This document shows positions 12,501-25,400 of a DNA stretch of 64,000 nt, in pieces. This DNA is from Erythrocercus mccallii. Lineage: Eukaryota; Chordata; Aves; Passeriformes; Dicruridae. Under the pieces are notes generated by a model that was not told where the DNA came from, ran no database searches, and worked only from the letters and a program-made list of their open reading frames with translations. Every line of letters starts with the position of its first letter. Position 1 is the stretch's first letter. The position numbers were made by a program, and so were the translations under genes. The stretch covers positions 1-64,000 of the forward strand of contig VZRG01000534.1 of NCBI GenBank assembly GCA_013397435.1. The letters are read 5' to 3'.

Positions 12501-13829
12501 TCCAGGAAATCCAGGATTAAAGTCCCGAACAGTCTGGAAAACCTGTATTTCTATGCCTCAGTAACTAAGTAAAAGCCCAAGACCCTACTGAACTCCTCCG
12601 AGGACCATAGTGATCAAAATGATAAAATCCTCCAGCCAGGAGAATATCACCAGCTGGCAGGAGTTGAGCGGGCACTGAGCTGAGCAGGAGCTGGGGGTGA
12701 CATTCCTGAGGGGAAATCAAGTGCTGTAAGTGAGGCCAACTGCTGGGGACTGCTCTCCAACACAATTTCAAACCTTATTCATTGCTACTTACTCAAGAAC
12801 TCTGATTTTTTTTAACCTTTCCTGTTCAAGATCATTTGTTTAATCTGTCTGAGATGCTTTTACATTATTCTTACAGATTATCAATTGCATTCAGCTCCTG
12901 CTCTAACCCAAACAGGCCTGGTGTCAGTCTTCAAGTACAAAAGCATTCCAGGAAAGATGGCTTCTGCTATAAAAAGGAAATAGCTGGCCTTTCCTACTGC
13001 AAAACTCAACATTGCTCGGTTGACTTTATGGCTACAGTCCATCCCTACTTCTTCATCTATTCCTGGATCAGCTGCTGGCTGGCTTTGAGGGATTTGATGC
13101 AATCATTTTGCATTCGAATGGCTGTCTCCTATCCATAGAACTGATGTTAAAGTTAAGAAAGTCAACAGTATTGTAGCTTTTCCATTTTAAAATTTTCTCT
13201 GCGAACTGGTGAGTATCAGATGCAGGTGGAAATTTAGTACCTATGTTATACTAGTTGGGTATCTGGAAGGCAGAGTGTATGTTAAATTTTATATTTGTGA
13301 ACACTCATTTGATGGGTCAACAAAAAAATGCCAAGGGATTATCAATTCAAATAAAACTAAGCAATAAATCAAAATGCAAATATCTCTGGGATTTTCCCAT
13401 CAAATCTAACAACTGATAAGATAAATAGTAAAGTCATTTGAGGAGACTGCAGTCAGCTCACAGCTAGCCCACAAAATGTAAACGGACGAACTTGCTAAAG
13501 ATACTGTTCACTGCAAATTATTCACTCTTTTCATATTTGGTATCCAGAGGGTTTTTCCTACTGAATGAAAATAGTGCTATGTCTTTAATCTCTAGACATT
13601 CTCATGGAGAAAGCAGGCAAAATTAACTGTCCATCTGCTTAAGATCAATATTAGGCAATACTGGAGGACAAACTTTTTGAAAATTGTTTTGTCCAATTTT
13701 TCTGTTTTATTTTTCATATACAAGACACCTGGCCATCTTTCTTCTTGTTCCTGCATGTTTGAATTTTTACATTCTTTCTAATTCTGATATGGAAACTTTC
13801 CATCATTTTTCCTCTAGGAAAACCAGAAA
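9561..13829. other. Intergenic, no gene recognised
   Basis: Roughly 4.3 kb with no recognised exon or repeat. The part from about 10270 to 10870 is less AT-rich than its surroundings and is the only stretch with a distinct texture (see the DR2-like site). The remaining open frames are short and unrecognised. Confidence 0.45.
10837..10850 (+). promoter_or_regulatory. DR2-type nuclear-receptor half-site pair (candidate)
   Basis: GGGTCA, then the two-base spacer CG, then GGTTCA. Both half-sites fit the RGKTCA consensus, giving a direct repeat with spacing 2, an arrangement bound by RAR/RXR heterodimers. It lies about 5.5 kb upstream of the GABRR1 start codon in a block free of recognised repeats. 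Such matches arise by chance in a window of this size, so function is only a possibility. Confidence 0.25.
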
Positions 13830-14570
13830 GACATAGTGCTTGGGAAGTAATGTAGCCTAACCTTTGGTTCTAAGACAAGATCTGCTATACCTGTCTTAAT
13901 TATTTCTAATGACAGCAATTGCAACTCTTTCCATGTAATATGCTGCAATGCTTCCCTGTCCCTATTGTTAGAAAATATTCCTAGTATCTGGTCTAGTATC
14001 TAACCTCATTTTTATTGCATTTTCCCCTAACTGTAGTTAGTAAAGGTAACTACAGTGACATTTTTGTTCTGTATTTCATGGTCATTTGGAGCAGAGTATT
14101 TTTCTGTTTGAAGTGACTTTACATACCTGGAGACATACACTGTGCCGTTCCTACCCTTTCCAGCCCTCCCTTGGGTTACCACCCAGGTGGTTCGCAGCTT
14201 CCTTGCAGGTCATTTGCAAAACGTGCTACACCTTGCAGGCTAGGAGCTAGTCGTGGAAGGCTGCTCTCGAGGTACAGCAAGATTAAACTGGGCTGAAGCT
14301 TGCAATGTTTTGCATCAGTCCTACTGACATTTCAGCAAGACCATGCTTCTCAGTCTTGCGTATGAGAGTGCTGTGTGAGATGGTGTTGAAAGCTTATCTA
14401 AATCTACTACTTCTCCCCCAGCTCTGAAGCCTGTTGGTCTGTCAGGGGAAGAAGTTTCTTCCACATGTTTATTCTTCAGGAGCCCACGTCTATTCTTCAT
14501 CTAGACATTTTCTTTACAGAATTTAGAAACTGTCTGGCGATTTGTTCTAGGATTTTTCTATGAATTGCTC
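13830..14570 (-). mobile_element. Ancient CR1/L3-like LINE remnants
   Basis: 14350-14560 read on the + strand follows the reversed RT segment of old CR1/L3-like LINEs: 'gagatggtgttgaaagctta', 'aaatctactacttctccccc', 'gtctgtcaggggaagaa' and 'gcgatttgttctagg'. 13830-14080 loosely fits the reversed 3' end ('gtagcctaacc', 'ttagaaaatattcctagtat'). The two parts may be one element with sequence between them that was not recognised. Very diverged, with no open frame. Confidence 0.45.
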
Positions 14571-16329
14571 ATATTTGAACTTTTCCATGAACAACAATCA
14601 AAAAAAAAAAGAGAAATTGAACATATTTTTGGCCTTCTGAAAACATTCCTTTGGTAAATTCCCTCTGTTAGTGAGCGGATAATTGTTTCCCTCCTCTCAT
14701 GTGTACCAAGGCACCTCCAGCTGGTTTAGGGCAGCTAAGCGAATTCATAGCTATCCATTGCTTGTCAATCCCCATTGCTCCTCTGGTGCATAAGAAAGGG
14801 GCTAATATTTTTAAAATATGTATAAATCAAAAAATATTTACACAGGTTATTGAGACTGAGAAGAGTATATCTAATATCTCCACAGGTGAAAATAACAGTT
14901 ATTAAGGTGCTTTTTATTCTCCTTGAGAGGGATGCATGAATCAGTGTAAATGGAATGCAGGTGATTTTCAAAGTTAAACGGGTACAAATTCTTTGAACAA
15001 TAGCATTGATCAGTCATCACAACAAACTGCTGGTGATTGATTGTCCATCTCTTGAAGCCTGCATTAGTTTGTGTAGGAAATGTTTTACCCCTGCAAATCA
15101 TGGAACTGAATCTTTGTTGACTGAATGAAATGTTAGTGCCTTTTCAGTGTGTCACTCTCGTGCATCCCAAGTGTAAATGCTCACCAAAGTCAGTAAAGCC
15201 ACAGCAGCTTAGGCCAGGTACAGATCTGCTCCCTAGGGTTTGTAAAAAGAGATGGGTGACCTGACAAACTGCTCTGAAATAGAAATCCATGGGTATAAGG
15301 CCAAGGAAGAGGAGTCTTGTCAGCAAAGGGCTGGGACACGGCTGGTGGTGTCAGCAGGGCACACATCTCCATGAGAAGGCACAAGTAGGAACCAGAGCTG
15401 TGACGCCTTGAGGAAAGGCACAGAGGAGAAGGAGGGTAAACACGGAGCTGTGGGTTGTGCAGGGAGTGTGTGAGCTCCAAAGTGATGGGCAGTCAGGCTG
15501 GCTCGACCAGTCCTATTTCTGCCCATGCTGTTTTATTTTCTTTACTACAAATCAGGATCTTGCCAGCCACATGAGACCTGACACACCAGGGCCCCAAGTT
15601 CTCCTGCAGCTCTAGTGGGTGTTTGCTGCTCGATTTCAGCAGGGAGTCTCCAAACATCCCTATACAGAGGGCAGAGCCATCTCCCCCATTCTGTCCTTCC
15701 CTGTTCCTCTGAACACTGGAGACTTTCCAGACCTTGTGGTCAGCAGAACACAAGTTGTGAAAGCACCAACCACTCCAGCCACAGCACCACTGTATATACA
15801 GAAGAATATACAGGATCAAATCCTGCTTGTGGAGCTAAATAGAAATTCATTTTTTCAGGAAACTGGTATACGTTTATTAATACTTTTCAATTTATTGCAA
15901 TCCTTGTAACAAATATTACTGCTACAGAGGTAAGTTTGGTGATTAAAGAATTACCAATGACATCTACCTGATGAAATGCACTTAACAAGGCAGCAATATA
16001 TGTATATGTGCCACAGGTATTTGAATAGGGCTCAGTTTAAACCAATTAATAAAATAGCCTGTTTGGACTAAAAATAATTGTTGTCTTAGAATACATGAAT
16101 TCAACACTGCTAGAAAATCCCTGCCATCTGACGTAGAAGGATTTATAGGTTTAGTGGAAATTGCTTTCCCCACTGTCCAGATTAAATACTGCAGGATGAT
16201 TTTTTGTATGAGTAAACATCCTTCCAATAACGATCAGACCGATAATGTCTTAAAAAGAGAAACAGGATCTACATTTAGGTTTTCTTTTTCTTGTATGGAC
16301 TATTTCTGGATACAGGACCTTCAGGTAAT
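14571..16329 (+). other. GABRR1 5' flank and possible 5' UTR
   Basis: No clear TATA box, CpG island or initiator is visible next to the GABRR1 start codon. A strong splice-donor match (acagag|gtaagt) ends at 15929, and an acceptor-like tract (pyrimidines, then ggatacag) ends at 16315, only 14 bases before the ATG. An upstream non-coding exon spliced close to the start codon is therefore possible. The rest holds no recognised feature. Confidence 0.3.
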
Positions 16330-16451
16330 ATGTTGACTGTCCATAAAATGCGTTTTAGCATCTTCCTCCTGCTGTGGGGATGGATTTTATCCACTGAATG
16401 CAGAACCCACCGACAAGGAAAAGAAATACATGAGATATACAAAAAAGGCAG
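16330..16451 (+). CDS. GABRR1: GABRR1 coding exon 1: signal peptide
   Basis: Encodes residues 1-40 plus two bases of codon 41. It starts MLTVHKMRFSIFLLLWGW: a hydrophobic core followed by small and polar residues, a good signal peptide. The first ATG is chosen because the human protein begins at the same place (MLAVPNMRFG); the in-frame Met at codon 7 is a possible second start, and both have A at -3. The donor is ggcag|gtgagt, phase 2. Confidence 0.93.
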
Positions 16452-19400
16452 GTGAGTCTCATGTTTTTACATTGAAGTAGCTACAGATTGGATAAATGTA
16501 ATGTTTTGGGTGATGATAAAATGACTAAAAGATAATTTGAGCTTGCATTTGCAGACTGTGATCTCTCAAGCAAAAATATTTTCTGTTGTTTCTTTTGCCA
16601 ATGAGTAAGTTTTAATGCATTTTCTACAATGAAAATCACAACTTCTTTCAAAAAATAGGTTTCTGAAGTGCCTCAAAGTTTGAAAGGGTACAAAAGAAGA
16701 AGTATTTATATTTATAGTGGTTAAAATGTGATAGAATATTTACATGAAAGTGAAAATGAAATTTAGGTCCATGAGAATTGTTGCATTCACTGAGGATTAG
16801 ATAGATTTGAGATCTCAGATGAAAACATTCAGAATTTGTTTTATTGTTTCCATGTAATTTGTTTTATAGATCTTTTAAAAGGAAAAAATAGTCTCTTAAC
16901 AAGGCAATGGTCAGTTATCAGAAAAAACAGAAAGAGCATGCAGTGTACTGCATTAATATGCTAAAATTATTTAAAACATTGTCTACTGTTTGTCTCTCTA
17001 GCTCTCTCTTACAAAAAGACTGTGATATTTTGCTCTCATTATCTTGTAGACAGCCATTTTAGTAGGATTTGAGTTGAGGAAGGATTTTTGCTGCAACTGA
17101 GTTCTGATTATTTATATTCTATTTGGGAAATATTTGTAACTTCATGTGAGGATTTTTACGCTCAGGCACAAAACAAGTTACACCTGGAGGAAAAAATACT
17201 TTTTTTTTTTTTTAATGTAAGAACATAGCTGACACATTTAATTTTGTTTAAATGCTGGGTACTTCTGCTTGTGACAGACTGAACCTGGGTTGTCTCTGCT
17301 TTACTACAGTGCTGTACTGTAAAGACTCCGTATCATCATCAGTACTGTAAAGTGTATAGGGATGGAAATGCAGGAATGTCACACTCCTGAGGAATTCAAA
17401 CCACTCAGCCTTCAGAAAAAATAACTAAAAGATGGAAGGGGTGGAAGATGTTGTGCCTTTTTATTTTCCTACAGCCCCTTGTCACAGGTGAGGGGTACCT
17501 TCCAGAGTGACTGCAGTGTCCCAGCTGGTACTTGGGGATCCATGAACCATTTAATACCTAGGAAGTGGCTTTAGCAGTGACACCACCTCCATGGAGGTAT
17601 AACTGGCAAAATGGACGCAGTGCTTTCTTCATGACCAGCCCCCAGGGGAGATGTATTACCAGAGGCAGTATGGGTGCAAGACAGGCACAAAATCCCTTTT
17701 TTTTTTGAGGCTTTGTCATGAGGTTTCATGACAGTGACAGCAGAGATGATGTGTTGGCTGTAGCAAATTAAAGGGGTGAGAAGCAAGGTACCACCGTGTG
17801 ACCTGGGAAGCATCCACATGAGAGGAATGTACACACAGAGCCATTTTCTTGTTTATCATCTTCAAGGAAAGCTCTACATTGCACTAAATGCTTAAGAGTG
17901 TCAGTGCAATGAAGTGACAATACAACAAATCAAGGCAGAAAAGTGTTAAAAACGTGTGAAAATGGAAAAGAAATACCTATTCAATAAATGCAGGAGCTGC
18001 CTCTTCACCCATACTTAGTATATAAGGTGTAATTGTTCCAGGGTAAGCCCATCAGAAAGCCCTGAGGTGGTGTGGTTCAGGAGAATTGGCTCCACTGCCC
18101 TTCCAGCATGCCCACACTGGCCTGGGAGGTCATTTCTGGCCTATTTGTTCCTCAGTAGGACACAATGATGTTGAGGAGGGCTGATGGGGAGAGAGGAACA
18201 AAGCTGGCCTGTGGCTGTAGGGTTGTCCATCAGCAGTGTGGTGCCCAGTACAGTGCCCACTTTGCCCTGTGATGGGACAGCCTGTGACACACCTATGTAA
18301 GGTAAAAAAAGATGATTATGGCCATCTATAGGATGACCATAGGACCTTAGGATTTCCTCCTAAGCAGGAACAACAAACTCTCCTGTACCAAACCCTTAAC
18401 CTTCAATGTCAGACTCAGAATGGGATTGCAAGTATTTTTTAAATCTGACTTCCATTCATTTGGTCCTGTTCTGTGCTATCTTGTCTCCTCTCCCTCAAGG
18501 TATTTGCAGGTGGATTAAGCCTCCATTCATCTCTGCTTACATACATTCAGGAGATTAGGCTTCTTACATTTCTCAGTGTGGGATGTTTCCCAAGCTTTGA
18601 CCAAGCCATTTACTTGTTTTCCTCTGTCCCTTCACTGCTTTTTCAGGATTGACATCAGGACTCGGTGCAGTATTTGTACAGCCCTCTGCAGGTGCTGTAT
18701 GCAGAGGTAATCCTCCTGACCTTCTGAGACTGCAGTCAGGATCTCCCAGTGGGAGATCATGCCTGCCCAACACTACCAGGCATCTGTGTATGGCAGAACA
18801 TGTCATCTCAGAGGTATAGCCAAGCCTCTTTGCTCTCATAGGGTAGTCTCTTACATGTTAAGATGCTGGTTATTTAAAACAGTTTTGAAGTAGGCATGAT
18901 TCCTTAGCACTTCAACCAAAGTCCATGCCTTTTTCCATCACAGAGATAGATCCTGGATTCAAATCAGAGCAATGGAGGATGCTATATTACATTAGACAAA
19001 CTTGCAGAGAACATTGCTCCTGAACTTTTTGGTTTTGACTCTGTTTCCCCCTCCCTTCAACATACAACTCTGAACAGCCTTTATGCAGGAGGAGAAGTTA
19101 GAGTAATTGACCTCTTTACTCCTCTCTGAACACTATTATCTCTTGCTCCATAAGGCTTGTGGTAAGGACCTAGATGGAAATTCATCCTTCCACTGTAGCT
19201 TTTTCCTTCTCAAGAAAGACACAGACCTCAGTGGCGACTGATAAGAAAATCTATTTGAAATGGAAAAGATTGTCTCCACACCATAACAGGATGCTCAGGA
19301 AGGCTTGATTTGCACCTATGATCTCCCTATCGCCCAGAACCCCTACAGGACAAGAAGATCATCCTCTTGCCCTAGTGCCAGGACTCAGCACCAGCCACTG

Positions 19401-22400
19401 GTGCTGCCACACAGCAAAGGCACCTGCTGTAAAGATCTGCCACACTGGGCGGGTTGCCAGCATCCTGCTGTCCCTGACAGATGTGTCCAGACTTGCTCCT
19501 GATTCTCATGGTGCAGCTGATGGAGGAATACATAGGCTTTTAGCTTGTTCCTTTGGATGGTGTGTTTGTTTCTTCCAAGGATACTCACTTGCTCTGAACT
19601 CTGCTTTCAAATTAAAACTCATCACTGGATCTGCAGTTTTCAGCTCCAGGGCTTGTCTTCTCACCTGCCCAGATCCAGATGAGCTCACATCTATGGCCTT
19701 CACATTCTAGAGATGTGGTGAATGGAGTATATGGGTCAGACACCTTCTCTGTCACAATTTTTGCCACTGCAGGTACCTCATTCTAGCATGAGACACTAGA
19801 GTGTGAAGAAGAGTAAGCAGACAGCTGAGTTTTTGCCTGACGGAGTTCATTCATGCACCACAGTCTTATGAGGACTGGGTTTGCATGACAGAAATTTTGA
19901 AAAAGGTCCCAAATAATTCCTTAAATAAAGCTGCTGAGGCTTTATCACATTGTGTGCCAAGAAAATGGCAAATCAGTCTAGGTCAAAGTATGCAGACAGT
20001 CACTGTGAAATCAGCATAGTAGATAGCTTTATTGCATGGGACTCACTACAGAGCTCTCAAATATTATAATTCACTGTAAAAATGTCAGTGTGCCAGTCAA
20101 AGACTCAACTTACTTATTTTTGCTAATCTCCAGGACAAATCACCTCAAAGGAATTTCACTTCACAAAACAGCAATATAAAAAGAAAAGCCTTCTCACCTT
20201 GCAGACCTGTTCACAGTTTGCAGTCAGATGTGTGCACAACCTGCAGGGATTGCAGGGCTTTTTATGCCTGTTAGATTCAGAGTGCCAAAACTCCTACAGG
20301 AAGGAGCTGAGTTCCGGAGCACTGGCAAGAGAGCTGTCTGCTGTTTTCCCAACTGCTCAGGCTCTTGGAAAGCCACCAGGCTTGGGGGTGGGGGGGTCAC
20401 TAGAGTGATGCAAAGGCTCACTGAAAGTCACAACATCGTTGTGCCAACAAAAGGGCCAAAGCCTGTGTTGCTAATTAAACTTGCAGAATCTACTAGAGAG
20501 GATGTCCTGGAGCTGAGCCATGTAGTTCTGCCAGAGCTAACTGCTGGAGGAAAAAAAATCTCTTTTAACACTAAAATCTCCCTGGACAGCGTTAAAACCA
20601 CCTTTCAGACAAATAGCTCTCAACAGAAAAGATTTCACTGTAAAAGATCTGCAGATAATGCTTATTTAATCTTACCTGAGACTCACTTCATGTCGTTACT
20701 CATGTCCCTACCATTCCCTGACCACTTTGTAATAATGTTGCCTCACTCTTATCTCCAAAGAGTAACCCATTTCCATAAACAAATCTTGCTAATGCAAGCT
20801 GTCTTTAGATCAGATTTCTGGAGTGCATGGTAAGACTGCAAAATGCCTGGTGAAGGCATTGCCACATTGTCAGTGGCAAGCAAGATCAAGTGGGCCCGCA
20901 GCTCCCACGACATTGCTTTCCAGGATCAGTCTGAGTGGTGTCTGGACACCATTTCCTACAGCAGTGCTGGGTCTCAGGAGAGCCGGAGGCCCAGTGTGGA
21001 CTTCAGGCCAGTGCAAGCGGTATCTCTCCATCTCCACAGTTAGTAACTTGCCTTTCCCTTTCCTCCTTTAATCTTCACCTCCTTCATTTCTTTTCTTTCC
21101 CTCATTCAAGGTTTCTCTTCTTCAATAAGCTGTTTCTTTTTTTTTTTTTGTCCCTTTCTCTGCCCTCTCTTCACCTGCCTCATTTTTTTTATCTTTAACT
21201 GCATGCCTTGCCCCTGTCACACAGATCTGCCAAGATTTACCCTGTTGCTTTTAACTTCATATTACTTTGTGGCTTACTTCAAACCTTCTTCTGTCCTCCA
21301 ACAGTGCTCCTATACTTTATCTTGTTATACATTGGCTTATTTTTGTTATTGCTTCGCTATTTCTCTCATTTGCTTTTTCACCCGTCATTCTTTCAAGAAA
21401 TTTCAATTGTGCATGGCACCTTTTCTCAGACCAGCCAGAAGTGTCCCCCCCTCTGCTTCTCATTGCAAGTAATAATGCTTTGAGAACTTTATTTTCTACT
21501 TTCATCATTATTACCAGCCTCCTTTAATCCCTTCTAGAATTTACTTTGGGTTTATGTGCCACACAGCTTCCTAACTTTATTAGTTTCATTTGTGGCAGAA
21601 CAGTCTCTACTGGCACTTCTGTAGCTATGTTCATACACTCAAGTACTCTGCAACTTTACCTGGCCCCTAATGATAGAAGCCCCAGGCAATATTGCAGCTT
21701 GCTCAGGATCAGAAGCTTTGTGTTTTCTTCTGGCCCACCATTACTGCAATGTGTTTTATTAGCTGGTGTGAGGAGACATAACGGGCTGTGTGCAGCCTAG
21801 CCAAAAAAAAACCAACCCCAGCCCGATCCAAAGATGCTGCAAGGTAATTTCTTCCCCCCTGAGTGGCCATAAATTGATTTTCTCATTGCAGGGTTGAGTT
21901 CACATCTGAAATGGTGATGGTTTTCCTTCTAAAAATATGCTCAGTCACCTTCCAACTCACTTGTATGAAAGCACTCACAGATTTCAGAGTGAATTTCACA
22001 GTGTGATGATATGCTATGTTTATGTAGTTTCTTTCAAATTTCTTCTCCTTGCTATGCATTGTGAAAAGTCTTGAGTGACAGATTCCTGCACACCTGCACC
22101 AAGCTACTCCTGAATTCATATGCTTCTTCTCCTTTCCCACTCTGAGAGCCCTGCTCAGGCTGCCTGGAAGGCTTCTCCACCTCCAAGATCTCTTCTCGTA
22201 CTCAGCTATTTCTTCTAGCTGTGGACATTGGATATGCGAGATGTGGACATGCCTTGGTGTTGCTAAAGCATTGAAATGCTTTCTGTCTGTTCCCAATAAT
22301 GCTGAAGCATTGTTTGTCCTCTTGAGCACTGTGCATCATTAAACTGATTTTTACCAACAAATGCCACAATGACAGTTCCTTAGCAGTAACAGTTGGTTTG

Positions 22401-25400
22401 GAGGCCATCACTATTTTAACATTGTTTCTGAAAGCAAAATGGAAGAAATTAAAAATAAAAAGTATAAATCAATGTACACTTTTCTGAATTTGCTAGCACT
22501 GAATTTTTCTGAAGTCATGAGACTCTGCTGCAATTCTCCACCCATAGTTCTGATTTCAACTACCTTGAACAGTTACATATTGTCAGTAAATATTGTTTCC
22601 ACAATAAAAACTCTCCATAATTCCTCTGTTTTTTGTTTTGTAACCATTCACATGTGGGGAGCTTCTTTCCGACTGATTTCTTTAGGAGAAGAACCTGTCA
22701 ACACTCTTTTGGAATTTGAGGTACAATGTGTCATCTTGATCCCTCTTGTCTACAAGGTCACTAACATTTTGGAGAAGGCCATTATTTTGCAACAACTGCC
22801 CGCCAGTCTCTTATCTTAGGTAACAAGTGACAGGACAAGAGGAAATGGCCTCAAGCTGCACCAGAAGAGGTTTAGATTACGTTAGAAAAAATATTTTCAT
22901 GGGAAGGGTTGTGAAGCATTGAAACAAGCTTCCCAGGGAAGTGGTGGAGTCACCATCTCTGGAAATGTTCAAAAAACATGTGGATACAGCATTTGAGGAT
23001 ATGGTTTAATGGTGAACATGGTGGTGGTCCTAGGTTGGTGGTTGGACTTGATGATTTTAAAGGTCTTTTCCAAACTTAATGTTTCCATAGTTCTAAAGGG
23101 CATAATATCCTTCAAGAAAAGTCAAACTGCCTCTTGCTCTTCTTCAATACATACTATATTTATCTGGTGTCTACTTTTGGTGGTTTTTACTATCTTTGTA
23201 GCTGTAGTCCAGTGGAACAATCAGTAGATTCTTGGAGCTCCACAGAAGTGGAAAGCTGTTGCCTTCCAATCCTGTGTCACCAATGACAATTAATTCAACG
23301 GTTTCTTGGCTTTCTCCTGGGTAAAAGCCTGTTGACTTGTTACTGTTCAATCCATTTACTTTAAATCTATCTCTGGTCCTGTGCCAACATGAGTATTTTT
23401 TAACATTGCCCCACAGCAGAATTGTTACAATTCTGCATTTCTGTTCTATTCTATTACAAGTCTATTTTTTAAAGCTAGTTGACATTCATCATTTATACAA
23501 TGATTTCTCCATATTCCATGCAGTTCTTAGTATTATCTTTTATTGCAATTTGTTGTATTGACATCAGACCTTTTGTCCAACACGTTGGGGCTGCTTTGAA
23601 TTGTGACCCTAGATCCACAAATGCCTGTTTCTCTTTCAAGCATGCCCTCATGCCTGAGTTTTATAGTTCTGTCATCTGTCTTATTATTGAAAATAATGAC
23701 CAGTTATTTCCAGGATGAAATCTGTGAAATGTTGTTTAGTGTCTCTCTGCTGCAAAATAATGGCATTACATTAACCATGGTACTTCAACCATGTTCAAAG
23801 TCACAGTTTCATCTCAACCCTATTTCGCTTATTTAGTAATGAAATATCAAAAATCTCACTCAAATCTACTTTTCCTCCTGCTTACAGTAAGGCAGCCAGT
23901 TACACTGTCAGGTCATTAGACTGGTTTGACGTCAATTATTGCAAAGATTCACATTGAGTGATCTTTATAATCTCATTATTCCCTGGGGAAGGGGCAAACC
24001 AATGGATCACTTCAGTTTGTCTCAATTTATTTTCAGATCTCAAAACCCCCACTTCCTTCTTTTGTACCCTTCTTAAAACCAGGTATTATTTTCACCCTCA
24101 TGTTCACCGAGGGGCATCATCCATCTCTGAGGAGTCTTTGGAGGTGATGGCTTACAGCTCAGTCTGTAGCAGATGGTACTCCCAGTGCTCCTGGGGAAAT
24201 GCCATCAGCCTCTGTTGACTTAAATACCTCCACATAAATACTCCTTAAAATGCCCTTCCCTGATCTACACTGTGCTAATACCTGCTTTCAAGACAATTTT
24301 TCTTCTGAGACCGGGTCAGACATGAAGCCTTTCAACACATTCTGCATTGCCTTATTATTTCTCCCCTTTCCTTCATCTGTTTCTCTTTTACTTGGCTGAG
24401 TCCTGGCACCATGCCTGCCTCCTCCTAGCTGGCAGGATGGACTGTCTGCTTTTTCCAACTCTTCCTTTCAACATACGTAACACAAACCTCAACAAATTCC
24501 TATGCATTGGTTACAATTCCTGCAACATAGGGGCACTTCCATTTTTGCAACATCAGGTACAGTGTCGAGACCTCAGATGGCACGACTTTTCTGTGAGTAA
24601 ACAATACATACATATGTTCCCTCTTCTTCTTTAGTCAGTGTTTATGTCCAGGCAAAGAGGAAAAGAAATGCAACTTTTAAAGGGTGTACATATGTCTCCT
24701 GCATACTTTGGATTCTGAGACTGACCTGTATTCAAACAATAATGGATTAAAATGGGGTTCTCATTGAATTGTCTGTATCATTCAAAAAAAAAAAAAAGAT
24801 TATAGAAGAGCTCTGAGTCCCACAGTTTCTCAGACTCCATGATGTAAACATCAAAAATAGTGCAATTTCCCCCTTTCTTTTCATATATTTAACAATATAT
24901 ATTACAATATGAATGTATCACCTTTCTTCACAATCTTTAAACCTTCTAATCATACGGACACATGGTCCAAAGTAATTACAAGCAAATAAGGGCTTGACAA
25001 ATGCAAAAAACCCCCCAAAATATATTTAATGAAAATTTTTCCTCAGTTCTTGGAGTCTTGTTTACAGCTCATGACTTTGCAAGTCTCTCAGTTTGAGTAC
25101 AAATTAGTGGGTTTCTATCCTACATTATCCCTGGGGAATTAATGTGTTACACAGTGGATCGTGTCTGGTGAAGTGCATGTCACCAGGTAAAAGCAGCTTC
25201 CTCTCATTTCAAGTTTGCTCTCTCTTCCCTCAGGTGCTGGGTGGGTTTTCTCCCAATTTAGCTACCTTCCTCCCCCTGCAAAGCTCTTCTCTGAGCTCTG
25301 AATGACTTCTCAGTCTTCACCTGGACCTGATGCACCAGCTATCCACCAGCATCTCCTGCTCGCTGAGAAGGCCTTCCCAATTAATTTGCAAGTCATAAGG

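Noticed and set aside
1..16329. Possible GABRR2 exons upstream of GABRR1
   Set aside because: Looked for rho-subunit signatures (TM4 IYWS end, Cys-loop, PAR pore motif) in translated frames and found none; GABRR2 probably lies left of the window.
20228..20833. 201-codon + strand open frame, the longest ATG-initiated frame in the window
   Set aside because: Lies in GABRR1 intron 1, has no recognisable domain, no splice-linked partner and no repetition elsewhere in the window. A coding-potential or RNA-seq test would decide.
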